Positions 8,930 through 17,315 of a stretch of 64,000 nt of DNA are shown here, in pieces. The stretch is from NCBI GenBank assembly GCA_006738865.1, contig AP019701.1, forward strand, positions 2,848,001 to 2,912,000. Reading direction: 5' to 3'. The position numbers and the translations under genes were made by a program. Positions within the stretch are counted from its first letter, which is position 1. The number at the start of each line of letters is the position of its first letter. The DNA comes from Allostella sp. ATCC 35155. Lineage in GTDB: Bacteria > Pseudomonadota > Alphaproteobacteria > ATCC43930 > Allostellaceae. The notes under the pieces are model-generated. The model saw nothing but the letters and a program-made list of their open reading frames with translations. It searched no databases and had not been told where the DNA came from.

Positions 8930-9955
8930 TCAGGCGAGTTCCGCCCGCACGATCGCCGCGCCGTCGGCCAGGGCCTTCAGCTTGCCGAAGGCGGTGGCGC
9001 GGGGGATGTATTTCATGCCGCAATCGGGGGCGGGCACGATGCGGTCGGCCGGCGCGAACTTCAGCGCGGCGCGGATGCGCGCGGCCACCGTCTCGGCCGT
9101 CTCGATCTCGGGATCGCTGAGGTCGAGGACGCCGACCAGCACCTTCTTCGGGGCGAGATCGGCCAGGATTCCGAGGTCGAGGTGCGGCTGGGCCGCCTCG
9201 ATCGAGATCTGGTCGGCCCGACTGCCGGCGAGTTCGGCCAGGAAGGAATAGCCGGTCGGCTTCTCGCCGGGCACCACGGCGGCATAGCCGAAGCAGAGAT
9301 GGACCACCGTCGGCACGCCGATGCCGTCCAGCGCGCGGTCGATCGCCTGGACCGCCCAGCGGCGGGCGAGTTCGGGATTGTTGCGCAGCCAGGGCTCGTC
9401 GAGCTGGATGAGGTCGGCGCCCGCTGCCTCCAGATCCTTCGCCTCCGCGTTCACCGCGGCGGCGAAGTCCATCACCATCTCCTCCTCGTCGCGGTAGAAC
9501 TCGTTCTTCGCCTGCTGGCTCATGGTGAAGGGACCGGGCAGGGTGATCTTGGCCAGCCGGTCGGTGTTGGCGCGCAGGAACTGCATGTCGCGCAGCTCGA
9601 CGGCGCGGGTGCGGCGGATGCGGCCGACGACGCGCGGCACCGGCGTGACGGAGCCCGAGCGGCTGACGATCTCGGCCGGGTTCTCGGCGTCGATCCCTTC
9701 GAGCGCCGTAGCGAGGCGGTTGGAATAGCTCTCCCGCCGGATCTCGCCGTCGGTCACGATGTCGATGCCAGCCCGCTCCATGTCGCGGATGGCGACGACG
9801 GTCGCGTCGTCCTGCGCCTGCTCCAGATGCTCCTCGGCGACCCGCCAGAGGTCGGTCAGCCGCACCCGCGGCACGATCTTGGACAGGAGCTTGCGGTTCG
9901 CGAGCCAGTCCGGCTGCGGGTAGCTGCCGACGACGGTGGTGGGAAGCAGGTGCAT
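8930..9955 (-). CDS. MetE C-terminal-like (cobalamin-independent methionine synthase family) protein
   Basis: This protein of about 341 residues corresponds to the catalytic barrel of MetE. It opens LLPTTVVGSYPQP and keeps the zinc-site pattern of the family in VHLCFGY and PAPDCGMKY. Single-domain versions lack the N-terminal half of MetE and are usually of uncertain methyl donor or acceptor, so full methionine synthase activity should not be assumed. I chose ATG 9955 because homologous proteins begin at this motif. A GTG at 10003 overlaps the stop of the upstream gamma-glutamyltransferase gene (GTGA) and would add 16 residues coded by a duplicated 15-mer, so the longer form is possible through coupling. 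Confidence 0.82.
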   Translation of the reverse strand: MHLLPTTVVGSYPQPDWLANRKLLSKIVPRVRLTDLWRVAEEHLEQAQDDATVVAIRDMERAGIDIVTDGEIRRESYSNRLATALEGIDAENPAEIVSRSGSVTPVPRVVGRIRRTRAVELRDMQFLRANTDRLAKITLPGPFTMSQQAKNEFYRDEEEMVMDFAAAVNAEAKDLEAAGADLIQLDEPWLRNNPELARRWAVQAIDRALDGIGVPTVVHLCFGYAAVVPGEKPTGYSFLAELAGSRADQISIEAAQPHLDLGILADLAPKKVLVGVLDLSDPEIETAETVAARIRAALKFAPADRIVPAPDCGMKYIPRATAFGKLKALADGAAIVRAELA

Positions 9956-9968
9956 GGGTCTCGTCCTC

Positions 9969-9998
9969 GCCCCGTAGTTCAATGCCCCGTAGTTCGAT
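9969..9998. repeat. 15-bp near-perfect tandem duplication
   Basis: GCCCCGTAGTTCAAT is followed directly by GCCCCGTAGTTCGAT, one mismatch in 15. It lies between the gamma-glutamyltransferase stop and the ATG of the MetE-like gene, in the region that would be coding if the GTG at 10003 is used (it would encode NYGAL/NYGAR). It may alter the coupling distance between the two genes. Confidence 0.8.
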
Positions 9999-9999
9999 C

Positions 10000-11601
10000 T
10001 CACGCCCGCGCCACGCCGCCGCCGCCGCGCGGGTCGGCGCCGCCGCGCCAGCGGCCGTCCTCGACGAGAATCGCATGGGCGCGCGACTGCTGCGGATCAT
10101 AGCTGATCGCGCTGTGGCGCACGTCATGGCCCATGGCCGTCAGTTCGCGGACGGTCCGGCCCTCGATGCGCGCTTCGGCGAAGATCGGCCCGCCCTCGCA
10201 ATGGATGCGCGGTGCCGACACCGCCTCGACCGGCGACATGGCGAAATCGACGATATTGAGGATGGTCTGCAGCACCGAGCTGATGATGACGCTGCCGCCG
10301 GGCGCGCCGACGACGAGCCACGGCCGGTCGCCGCGCAGCAGGATGGTCGGCACCATGCCGGTCGTCCGCGCCTTGCCGGGCGCCATCGCGTTCGGCCCGC
10401 CCGGCACCGGATCGGCCAGCTTCATGGAGTTGTTCCAGACGAAGCCCAGCCCGGGCGTGACGACGCCGGCGCCGGTACCGAGCGTGTGGGTGAGCGAGAC
10501 GGCGTTGCCCGCCTCGTCGACCACCGAGAGGTGCGTCGTGCAGGAGGGCGGCTGCGCCGGCGCGATGCGGGGGAACTCGCCGGCGCGGATGCGATCCGCC
10601 CACTCCGCGGCGCGCTCGGGCGAGACCATGCGCTCGACCGGCACCGCGACGAAGTCGGGATCGCCCAGCCAAGCCTCGCGGTCGATATGGGCCGCCGCCA
10701 TGGTCCGGGCGACGAGGTCGAGATGGGCGGCCGAGCCGTGCTCCAGGCTGCCGAGCGGAAAATGCTCGAGAATCTGCAGCATCTCGATCAGCGAGGCGCC
10801 GCTGCCGGGCGGCGGATTCGAGAGCACGCGAAAGCCGCGATATCGGCCCTCGACCGGCACCCCCTCGCGCACGCGGTAGCCGGCGAGGTCGTCCGCCGTC
10901 ACGAAGGCGCCGTTCGCCGCGAAGTCGTCGGCGATGCGCCGGGCCATCTCGCCGCGGTAGAAGAGATCGGCGCCGCCCTCGGCCAGCGCCTCCAGGGTCG
11001 TCGCGAGGTCGGGATTGCGCAGCACCTCGCCCACCCGCCACAGCCGACCCTCGGGATGGAGGAAGATGCGCGCCGAGGCCGCGGTCGCACGGATGCGCCC
11101 GATCCCGTCGGCCACGCCCGGCATCGGCGGCCGGGCCCAGAAATCATGGACGAAGGGCGTGACCGCGAGGCCGTCCCGCGCCATCGCGGCGGCCGGGCGC
11201 AGCAGGTCCGCCCAGGGGCGGGAGCCGAGCTGGCGGTGGGTCTCCCACAGGCCGGCGACGGTGCCGGGCGTCATGATCGCGCGATAGCCGATGTCGCTGC
11301 GCAGGTCGTCGAAGATGCTGTAGGCGGAGATCTCGGTGCGGCCGCGGACGTCGCCGGCCCACATGTCGGGCCGCACCCCGGAGCCGGCACGGGTGTGGAA
11401 GTCGATCATGCCGGAGCGCGCATCCGCCGCGCGGAAGAACTGCAGCGTGCCCATGCCGCCCAGCCCGCACATGAAGGGGTCCGCCACCATCTGGGCGAAG
11501 GCCGTCGCCACCGCCGCGTCGAAGGCATTGCCGCCCGCCGCCAGCACGTCCGCCCCGACATCCGCCGCCCGCGGCTGCGGACACACCACCATTCCCCGCA
11601 T
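10000..11601 (-). CDS. ggt: Gamma-glutamyltransferase family protein without signal peptide
   Basis: This 533-residue Ntn-hydrolase proenzyme would cleave itself before the Thr of the TTHLSVVD motif (Thr355) to give large and small subunits. The small subunit shows the GLGFVWNNSM and GAPGGS segments used for substrate binding. I chose ATG 11601 because a GGAAGGGGG ribosome site precedes it; the open frame further upstream shadows the opposite-strand GNAT gene. No signal peptide is visible, so unlike E. coli Ggt it probably acts in the cytoplasm, on a gamma-glutamyl or acylamide substrate. It is upstream of, and probably co-transcribed with, the MetE-like gene. Confidence 0.9.
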   Translation of the reverse strand: MRGMVVCPQPRAADVGADVLAAGGNAFDAAVATAFAQMVADPFMCGLGGMGTLQFFRAADARSGMIDFHTRAGSGVRPDMWAGDVRGRTEISAYSIFDDLRSDIGYRAIMTPGTVAGLWETHRQLGSRPWADLLRPAAAMARDGLAVTPFVHDFWARPPMPGVADGIGRIRATAASARIFLHPEGRLWRVGEVLRNPDLATTLEALAEGGADLFYRGEMARRIADDFAANGAFVTADDLAGYRVREGVPVEGRYRGFRVLSNPPPGSGASLIEMLQILEHFPLGSLEHGSAAHLDLVARTMAAAHIDREAWLGDPDFVAVPVERMVSPERAAEWADRIRAGEFPRIAPAQPPSCTTHLSVVDEAGNAVSLTHTLGTGAGVVTPGLGFVWNNSMKLADPVPGGPNAMAPGKARTTGMVPTILLRGDRPWLVVGAPGGSVIISSVLQTILNIVDFAMSPVEAVSAPRIHCEGGPIFAEARIEGRTVRELTAMGHDVRHSAISYDPQQSRAHAILVEDGRWRGGADPRGGGGVARA

Positions 11602-11646
11602 CGCTGCCCCCTTCCCATGCGTCCGGGACCATCCTATGCCAGCGGG

Positions 11647-12186
11647 ATGAAACCGCAGCCGGAATTGCGCACGCCGCGCCTGCGTCTCAGGACACGGACG
11701 CTGGTCGACGTCGAGCCGATCCTGGAGCTGGACGCCGACCCCGAGGTGCGGCGTTTTCTCGGCGGCCCGGTCGACCCAGCGGCCCATCGCGCGCTCGTCG
11801 CCGGGCGGATCGCCGACGGTGAGCCGGACGTCTGGGCGGTCGAGCGACTGGCAGCCCCTGGGCTGATCGGCCTCTGCTCGATCAGCCCGCGGCCGGACGG
11901 CCATGGCAACCAGATCAACTGGCGGCTCGCACGACACGCCTGGGGCCAGGGCTTCGCCGCCGAGGCGGCGGGCGCGGTGCTGCGCCACGCGCTGGCCCAC
12001 CCCGCCATCTACGGGCCGCTCGTCGCCATCATCCGCCCCGACAATGCCACCTCGATCGGCGTCGCCCGGCGCATCGGCATGGCGCCGGTCGGCGAAGGGC
12101 ACTTCTATGGCGGCCCCCGCATCCTCTACGGTTTCGGCCCCGTCAGGGATCCCTGGAGGCAGGGTTGTTCGAGGCCAGAAGATTGA
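11647..12186 (+). CDS. GNAT N-acetyltransferase, RimJ/RimL-like
   Basis: This 179-residue protein opens with the LRTPRLRLR segment typical of RimJ/RimL-type GNAT enzymes. The acetyl-CoA site region is WGQGFAAEAAGAVL (about 100-113), followed by NATSIGVARRIGM near 139-151. It would acetylate a protein N-terminus or small amine. The start is the ATG 45 nt from the divergent ggt start; an in-frame ATG at 11617 is possible. The last 44 nt overlap the 3' end of the convergent MscS-type gene, so the final residues are coded on both strands. Confidence 0.85.
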   Translation: MKPQPELRTPRLRLRTRTLVDVEPILELDADPEVRRFLGGPVDPAAHRALVAGRIADGEPDVWAVERLAAPGLIGLCSISPRPDGHGNQINWRLARHAWGQGFAAEAAGAVLRHALAHPAIYGPLVAIIRPDNATSIGVARRIGMAPVGEGHFYGGPRILYGFGPVRDPWRQGCSRPED

Positions 12187-13579
12187 TCTCGCCGCCAGGG
12201 AGGGGGGACGCCGAGGCTTGGCGGTTCAACTCGGCTTCCTCCGACTTGAGGTCGCCCTCGCCCGACGATACGACCTCTGCCTCGGCCTGGGCTTCGGCCT
12301 TCGCACCGACCTGGCGAGCCGGCCGGTCTTCGGCCGTGCCTGCCTCGTCGGAGGCACGGCGCAACGGCACGCCTTCGGGGAAGATGACCTCACGGGCGGC
12401 GTCGGGCATCGAGACCCCCGCATCCTGCAGCGCGCGCTTGACCTGCCGCATGAGCGACGATCGCACCTTGAAGATCGAGTAGCTCGTGCCGTCGAACCAG
12501 AACTGCACCCGGATGTTCACCGTCGATGGCCCGAGTTCGTCGACAATGGCAGCAGGCTCCGGGGAACCGAGGACTGCGGGATGCGCGCGGAGCGCACCCA
12601 GGATCGCATCCTGCGCCTTCACGATCGAATCGGCGTAACCAATGCCGACGGAGAATTCGCCGCGCCGGCTGGGATTGGTCGAGAAGTTCGTGACGACGCT
12701 CTTGAAGACCAGGGAATTGGGAATCAGGACGTGATTGCCGTCCAGCGTCAACAGGATCGTCGTCCGCATGTTGAGGTTCTGTACGATCCCCTGGTACTGG
12801 CCGACCTGGATCCAGTCGCCGGTCCGGAACGGGTTGCGCACACTCAGGAGGATGCTGGCCAACGCGTTCTCCGCGATCTCGCGAAAGGCGAGGCCGACGA
12901 CGATTCCGACAAGGCCGGTGCCGCCCAGAACCGTGATCGCCAGCCGCGTCAGGCCTGCGATCTGCAGCACGAGGTAGACACCGACGAGGATGATCGGAAA
13001 CGCGACGACACGCGCCGCGATGGTCACCAGCAGCGGCGAGGAAAGTCGCCGTTGCAGCGCGTGACGCGCAAGCGCCGCCACGCCGCGCGACAACAGCCAG
13101 AAGACGATCAGTACGATCAGGGAAACGACGGTCAGCGGCGCGAACCATCGCGCGCGATCGACCAGTCGCCCCAGTTCTCGCCAGGTCGGGGTGAAGTCCC
13201 AGCTGATCGTGGGCTGCACCGCGATACGGTTCACCACAGCGACCACGTCCTGCGTGCGCAGCGCGAGTTGCCGTGCCCATTCGCGCCGATCCTCCGTCTC
13301 GGTCCGCCCGTCGACGAACACGAGCCCCTCGCGCACCGACACGGAGAGGGACGAGAACCAGCCGCTGGCCTCCAGAATGCGCTCGAGACGGTCGGCGATC
13401 TGCGCGTCGCGCGCATTGGGAGCGACCGCGATCTCCCTGGTCGATCCGGCGGCCGTCGCATCGCTGGCGGTCGGCGAGGTCTGCGCCAGCGCCGGTGCGC
13501 CGGCAAGCGCGCAAACGAGCGCCATCAGGACCGCGAACCGCCCGAAAGAATCCCTCAAGCGGTCGTGGGAGGGGGACAA
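12143..13579 (-). CDS. Mechanosensitive channel, MscS family with periplasmic BON domain
   Basis: This 478-residue inner-membrane channel has a signal peptide (1-33) and then a BON-like domain (about 45-120, with VREGLVFVDGRT). Three transmembrane segments follow (roughly 145-168, 190-212, 218-240). The pore helix and beta domain read GLVGIVVGLAF, ENALASILL and VGQYQGIVQ. A hydrophilic Ala/Glu-rich tail occupies the last 60 residues. It would gate under membrane tension and release solutes on hypo-osmotic shock. Adding a BON domain, which usually binds phospholipid or envelope components, is an unusual architecture. It converges on and overlaps the GNAT gene by 44 nt. Confidence 0.9.
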   Translation of the reverse strand: MSPSHDRLRDSFGRFAVLMALVCALAGAPALAQTSPTASDATAAGSTREIAVAPNARDAQIADRLERILEASGWFSSLSVSVREGLVFVDGRTETEDRREWARQLALRTQDVVAVVNRIAVQPTISWDFTPTWRELGRLVDRARWFAPLTVVSLIVLIVFWLLSRGVAALARHALQRRLSSPLLVTIAARVVAFPIILVGVYLVLQIAGLTRLAITVLGGTGLVGIVVGLAFREIAENALASILLSVRNPFRTGDWIQVGQYQGIVQNLNMRTTILLTLDGNHVLIPNSLVFKSVVTNFSTNPSRRGEFSVGIGYADSIVKAQDAILGALRAHPAVLGSPEPAAIVDELGPSTVNIRVQFWFDGTSYSIFKVRSSLMRQVKRALQDAGVSMPDAAREVIFPEGVPLRRASDEAGTAEDRPARQVGAKAEAQAEAEVVSSGEGDLKSEEAELNRQASASPLPGGEINLLASNNPASRDP

Positions 13580-13589
13580 GGGGGCGGCG

Positions 13590-13940
13590 TCACGTCAACT
13601 CATTGTCGCGGATGGACGGCCCTCCCTTGACGTCATGCAGCTTGCCGAAGTGGGTCTGCAGCAGGCTGCGCAGCTTCTTGGCCGCGCCGGCACAGGCCTC
13701 GTCCACCGTCGCCGCCTTGTGCGTGACGGCCACCGGCTTCTGGTGCTCCGGCCGCGCTTCCATCATGCACCGCTTGTCGTTCTGGCCGGACTTGCCGGCG
13801 TTCTCATCGCTGATGTGGACCTCGACCCGGGTCAGATGGTCGCGGAACTGCCCCAGCGTTGCCGTCACCGTAGCCTCCACGTCAGCCGTCAGTGCGTCGC
13901 GCCCCTCGATACTCTCGTCGGTGTTTACCTGGATTTGCAT
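13590..13940 (-). CDS. HPF/RaiA-like ribosome-associated protein
   Basis: This 116-residue protein resembles the short hibernation-promoting factor family. It starts MQIQVNTDESIEGRD, carries an alternating strand VEVHISDENAG, and ends with an amphipathic helix (about 85-103, AGAAKKLRSLLQT). It lacks the long C-terminal dimerisation domain of alphaproteobacterial HPF, so it is a short-type protein that may act on ribosome subunit interfaces or another target. The start is fixed by a GGAG ribosome site eight bases before ATG 13940; the open frame runs further upstream without an alternative ribosome site. The MscS gene begins 10 nt downstream of its stop, so the pair may be co-transcribed. Confidence 0.75.
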   Translation of the reverse strand: MQIQVNTDESIEGRDALTADVEATVTATLGQFRDHLTRVEVHISDENAGKSGQNDKRCMMEARPEHQKPVAVTHKAATVDEACAGAAKKLRSLLQTHFGKLHDVKGGPSIRDNELT

Positions 13941-14223
13941 GGGCAGGCTCCTTGGCTGAGAGAACAGGCTGCTTCGGTGACCGGCATCCGCAATGCAACC
14001 AGGCCACCGATCTGCCGGGTGAGATTGGTGCCCCATGTCTCAGGATATCGCGCGTGGATGCACTCCTCACGCACAGACAGATCCGTTGCTACAACGCGTC
14101 CGCTCGCGTTTGGTTGCCCAGTTCTCTCCGGTTCACCAAATCGGACGAAGCCTCTCCCGCCATCCGCAAGCGCCGGTCCCTGGCAAGGTTTCGGAATTGC
14201 GCCCGCTAATCCTGGCCGGGCGG

Positions 14224-14568
14224 CTACGGGCCGCGCAGCAGCGGCGCCAGCGCGTCGTCGATCTCGATCTCGACGTCGAGCACGGCCGCGGCCAGCGTCT
14301 TGCCGTAGTTGTCGAGGCAGAGATTGCGCGACACGCCGCCGCCGAGCGCATCATGGGCGACGAAGTTCAGCGCGGCCAGCCCGTCGACGGCATAGCGGTC
14401 GACCCGGCCGCGGACGACCCCGGCATAGCGGGCGGCGAAGCGCTCGGCCGTGAGCTGCGCCTTGATCGCCGGGTAGAAGGCATCCTCATAGGCGAAGACG
14501 CCGACGTTGGAGATGTTGCCCTTGTCGCCCGAGCGGGCATGGGCGACGCGGCGCAGTTGGACCCGCAT
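14224..14568 (-). CDS. AtuA C-terminal-like small protein
   Basis: This 114-residue protein begins with the LRRVAHARSGDKGNISN segment found at the C-terminus of AtuA-type (acyclic terpene utilisation) proteins. It starts 1 nt after the stop of the DUF1446 gene, so it is the detached C-terminal domain of that protein, probably forming a complex with it. It has no signal peptide or membrane segment. The biochemical role of AtuA is not established; it is needed for citronellol/geranylate use in Pseudomonas. Here, next to a branched-chain-type importer, it may handle a branched acyl compound. Confidence 0.82.
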   Translation of the reverse strand: MRVQLRRVAHARSGDKGNISNVGVFAYEDAFYPAIKAQLTAERFAARYAGVVRGRVDRYAVDGLAALNFVAHDALGGGVSRNLCLDNYGKTLAAAVLDVEIEIDDALAPLLRGP

Positions 14569-14569
14569 C

Positions 14570-15919
14570 TCAGCTCTCCCGGATGGTGACGGTGGGACGG
14601 ACCGCCTCGCGCGGCACCAGTGCCGACCAGACGCCGATCACCTCGCGCACCCGGTCCTGGTGCGGCACCCGCTTGCCGGTCATGGCGACGCCCGAAACCG
14701 CCATGGCATCGACCTCGCGCCCGACCTTCGCCGCCTCCTCGCGGGTCCGGGTACGGGCGGCGACGCGGAGCGCCACCTCGTACGGCTCCGCCGCCGGCGG
14801 CGATGCCGGCCCGTGGATGGCGTTGACGCCGAGGAAGTCGATGCGCAGGTCGTCCGCCGCGAGCTGGACGTAGCGGAACCGCTCCTCGAGGATGCGCGCC
14901 GCCAGCCGGGCGCGATCGAGCGCGCCGGGGCCAGCATAGAAGAACATGTCCTCGCCGACGAAGCCCTCCTCGATGCCGATCGAGACCTTGAGCGTCGGCG
15001 TTCGCGCCCGCCCGCCGATGCCCTCGACCCTCACCCGGTCCGGCCCCTCCTCGACGATCCGTGTCGTGGTGAAGTCGACCACCACGTCCGGCGTGATGTA
15101 GGCGCCGGGGTCGTGGACCTCGTAGAAGAGTTGCTCCTTGACGGTGCGCCGGTCGATCCGGCCGCCGGTGCCGGCGAGCTTGCCGATGACGGCGCTGCCG
15201 TCCGCCGCGACCTCGGCGATCGGGAAGGCGAGGTTCCAGGGGTCCGGCACGTCCTTGTAGCCGGGGTCGGCGAAATAGCCGCCGGTGACCTGGGCGCCGC
15301 ACTCGAGAAGATGGCCGATCCCGGCCCCCTGCCCCAGCCGCGCCCAGTCGTCGAGCGTCCAGCCGAAGGCATGGACCATCGGTGCCAGGAAGAGCGAGGG
15401 GTCGGCGACGCGGCTCGTCACGACGATCCGCGCGCCGTCGTCCAGCGCCGCCAGGATGGGCTCGATCCCGAGATAGGCTTCGGCCGAGACCATGCTGCCG
15501 GCGAGGTCCGACAAGGGCGCCCCCGTCTCCAGCACCCGGTCGGCCAGCGACGCGATCCGGTCGGTCAGCATGCCGCCGTCGACGGCGGCGACCCGCACGC
15601 CGCGGTGGCCCAGCTTGCGGCACCACCAGGCGATGCGGTCGGCCGCCCCTTCCGGATTGATCCAGCCCTGGTTGGAGACGATCCGCGTGCGGCCGGCCAG
15701 GCAGTGCGGCAGGACGGCGGCCATGCGGTCGTCGAGATAGGTGTCGTAGCCGGGAAAGGCCGGATCGCGCCGGCGGCGGACCTGGGCGGCCGAGACCGTC
15801 GCCTCGGCCATGGTTTCGAACACCAGCCAGTCGAGGTCGCCGCGCTCGGCGTTCCAGGCCGCGGGCTCGATCCGGTCGCCCCACCAGGCGGCGCCGGCGC
15901 CGATGCGAATGCTCCCCAT
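14570..15919 (-). CDS. AtuA-like protein, DUF1446 family
   Basis: This 449-residue cytoplasmic protein opens IRIGAGAAWWGDRI and contains SNQGWINPEGAAD and VTSRVADPSLFLAP, typical of the DUF1446 core. The C-terminal extension of AtuA is missing here and is encoded by the next gene, 1 nt downstream. I chose ATG 15919 because upstream frame continuation would run into the intergenic palindrome region. The gene diverges from the Liv importer operon over about 150 nt that hold a perfect inverted repeat, so the two sides are probably regulated together. Its reaction is unknown; a role in branched or isoprenoid carboxylate catabolism is inference. Confidence 0.85.
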   Translation of the reverse strand: MGSIRIGAGAAWWGDRIEPAAWNAERGDLDWLVFETMAEATVSAAQVRRRRDPAFPGYDTYLDDRMAAVLPHCLAGRTRIVSNQGWINPEGAADRIAWWCRKLGHRGVRVAAVDGGMLTDRIASLADRVLETGAPLSDLAGSMVSAEAYLGIEPILAALDDGARIVVTSRVADPSLFLAPMVHAFGWTLDDWARLGQGAGIGHLLECGAQVTGGYFADPGYKDVPDPWNLAFPIAEVAADGSAVIGKLAGTGGRIDRRTVKEQLFYEVHDPGAYITPDVVVDFTTTRIVEEGPDRVRVEGIGGRARTPTLKVSIGIEEGFVGEDMFFYAGPGALDRARLAARILEERFRYVQLAADDLRIDFLGVNAIHGPASPPAAEPYEVALRVAARTRTREEAAKVGREVDAMAVSGVAMTGKRVPHQDRVREVIGVWSALVPREAVRPTVTIRES

Positions 15920-15989
15920 GGTTTCCACCCCCAGTTCCCTTCTCGCGCCGTTTGACATCGGCTGGGCGCTTCGCCACCCTGAGCCGCAA

Positions 15990-16007
15990 ACATACCAAGC
16001 GGTATGT
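15990..16007. promoter_or_regulatory. Perfect 18-bp palindrome, TetR-type operator candidate
   Basis: ACATACC-AAGC-GGTATGT forms a perfect inverted repeat (7-bp arms, 4-bp centre). It lies between the divergent DUF1446 gene (start 15919) and livK (start 16071). Arms of the ACATACC/GGTATGT type are known from TetR-family operators. Its central place suggests one regulator controls both operons; no TetR gene is present in the window. Confidence 0.6.
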
Positions 16008-16070
16008 GCGGGGCAACCGCACGGAAGGCCGCACCATACGCATCGCCATGCGAACGACCGGAGGAGCGCC

Positions 16071-17222
16071 ATGACACGTCTCTCGATTCTCGCCACGGCG
16101 GCCATGATCGCGCTGGCCGGCACGGCCGGCGCGCAGGAGCCGCCGAAGGATCCGCCGGTCATCAAGATCGGCGCCATCTTCGCCATGAGCGGCCAGGCCA
16201 GCTGGTACGGCCAGGTGATGTCCCAGGGGATGCGCCAGGCGGTCGACGAGATCAATGCCAAGGGCGGCGTCGACGGGATCAAGCTGGAAGCGGTGATCGA
16301 GGATCACAAGGGCGCCGGCGGCGCGGAGGGCGTCGCCGCGATCAACCGCCTGATGTCGATCCATGGCACGAAGATCGTCCTCACCTCCTTCACCGGGCCG
16401 ACGCTCGGCATCGCGCCCATCGCGGACCAGAACAACATCTTCCTCATCAACGGCGGCGGCGTCGGCGTGAAGATGGTCGGCGCCTCCAAGTACATCGTCC
16501 ACAACCGCTCGCTCTCCTCGGACCTCGCGCTCGGCGCCCTGCAGGTGGCGCAGAACATGGGCCTGAAGAAGATGGGGCAGCTGCACTGGAAGAACGATGT
16601 CGGCGACTACATCGTCTCCAGCGTCGAGCCGGTGTGGAAGAAGGGCGGCGGGTCGATCGTCGCCACCGAAGCCGTTCCCCAGGGCGCGACCAACATGGAC
16701 ACCCAGGTCGCCAAGATCCGTGCCGCCAGCCCCGACGTCATCGGCATGTGGATGTTCACGCCCGAGGTCGGGCTGGCGATCAAGCGCGTCCGCGAGTTCG
16801 GCATGAAGCAGCCGGTGATCGGCGTCGAGTTCACCGCCAACGATGCCAAGGTGGCCGGCGCGACCGCCGAGGGCTTCCTCTACATCAACGACTACTTCAA
16901 GCCGTCGGACGACCAGCCCTGGTCGAAGCAGTTCGCCGCCGACTACGAGAAGCGCTGGGGCAAGGCGCCCGAGTTCTACGCCGCCAACTACTATGAGGGC
17001 GTCTACCTGGCGGCCGAGCTGGTGAAGCGGTCGCGCAAGAAGGGCGGCGACTACATCAACGGCGAGCGCCTCAAGGCCGCCCTCTACGAGAATCCCAAGG
17101 TCGACAGCGTCTATGGCGGCCAGATGACCTTCCAGCCGAACGGCGTCGCCCAGAAGCGCGTCGCGCTGTTCAAGGTCAAGGACGGCAAGGGCGAGTTCCA
17201 GGAGTTCGTGCAGATCAAGTAG
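16071..17222 (+). CDS. livK: Branched-chain amino acid-type ABC transporter substrate-binding protein
   Basis: This 383-residue periplasmic binding protein has a signal peptide (about 1-22, ending AGAQE). The type I periplasmic-binding fold opens IKIGAIFAMSGQASWYGQ. A GGAGGAG ribosome site precedes ATG 16071. It captures ligand for the LivH/LivMG/LivF importer encoded next. The binding residues resemble those for carboxylates and amides as much as for Leu/Ile/Val, so the ligand is open. It starts the rightward operon that diverges from the AtuA-like pair. Confidence 0.92.
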   Translation: MTRLSILATAAMIALAGTAGAQEPPKDPPVIKIGAIFAMSGQASWYGQVMSQGMRQAVDEINAKGGVDGIKLEAVIEDHKGAGGAEGVAAINRLMSIHGTKIVLTSFTGPTLGIAPIADQNNIFLINGGGVGVKMVGASKYIVHNRSLSSDLALGALQVAQNMGLKKMGQLHWKNDVGDYIVSSVEPVWKKGGGSIVATEAVPQGATNMDTQVAKIRAASPDVIGMWMFTPEVGLAIKRVREFGMKQPVIGVEFTANDAKVAGATAEGFLYINDYFKPSDDQPWSKQFAADYEKRWGKAPEFYAANYYEGVYLAAELVKRSRKKGGDYINGERLKAALYENPKVDSVYGGQMTFQPNGVAQKRVALFKVKDGKGEFQEFVQIK

Positions 17223-17240
17223 CCCCGGGCGGCCAACCTG

Positions 17241-17266
17241 CCGGGCGGCCCGTCGCGGCCGCCCGG
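17241..17266 (+). terminator. GC hairpin after livK (partial terminator or mRNA-stabilising stem)
   Basis: CCGGGCGGCC and GGCCGCCCGG form a perfect 10-bp stem with a 6-nt loop, 18 nt after the livK stop. There is no U-tract. Such stems after binding-protein genes usually keep the binding protein in excess over the membrane components. Confidence 0.6.
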
Positions 17267-17315
17267 TTCCGCCCCGCCCCTGCTCTCGACACCCTCCTCT
17301 TCCGACCGGCGGCCG

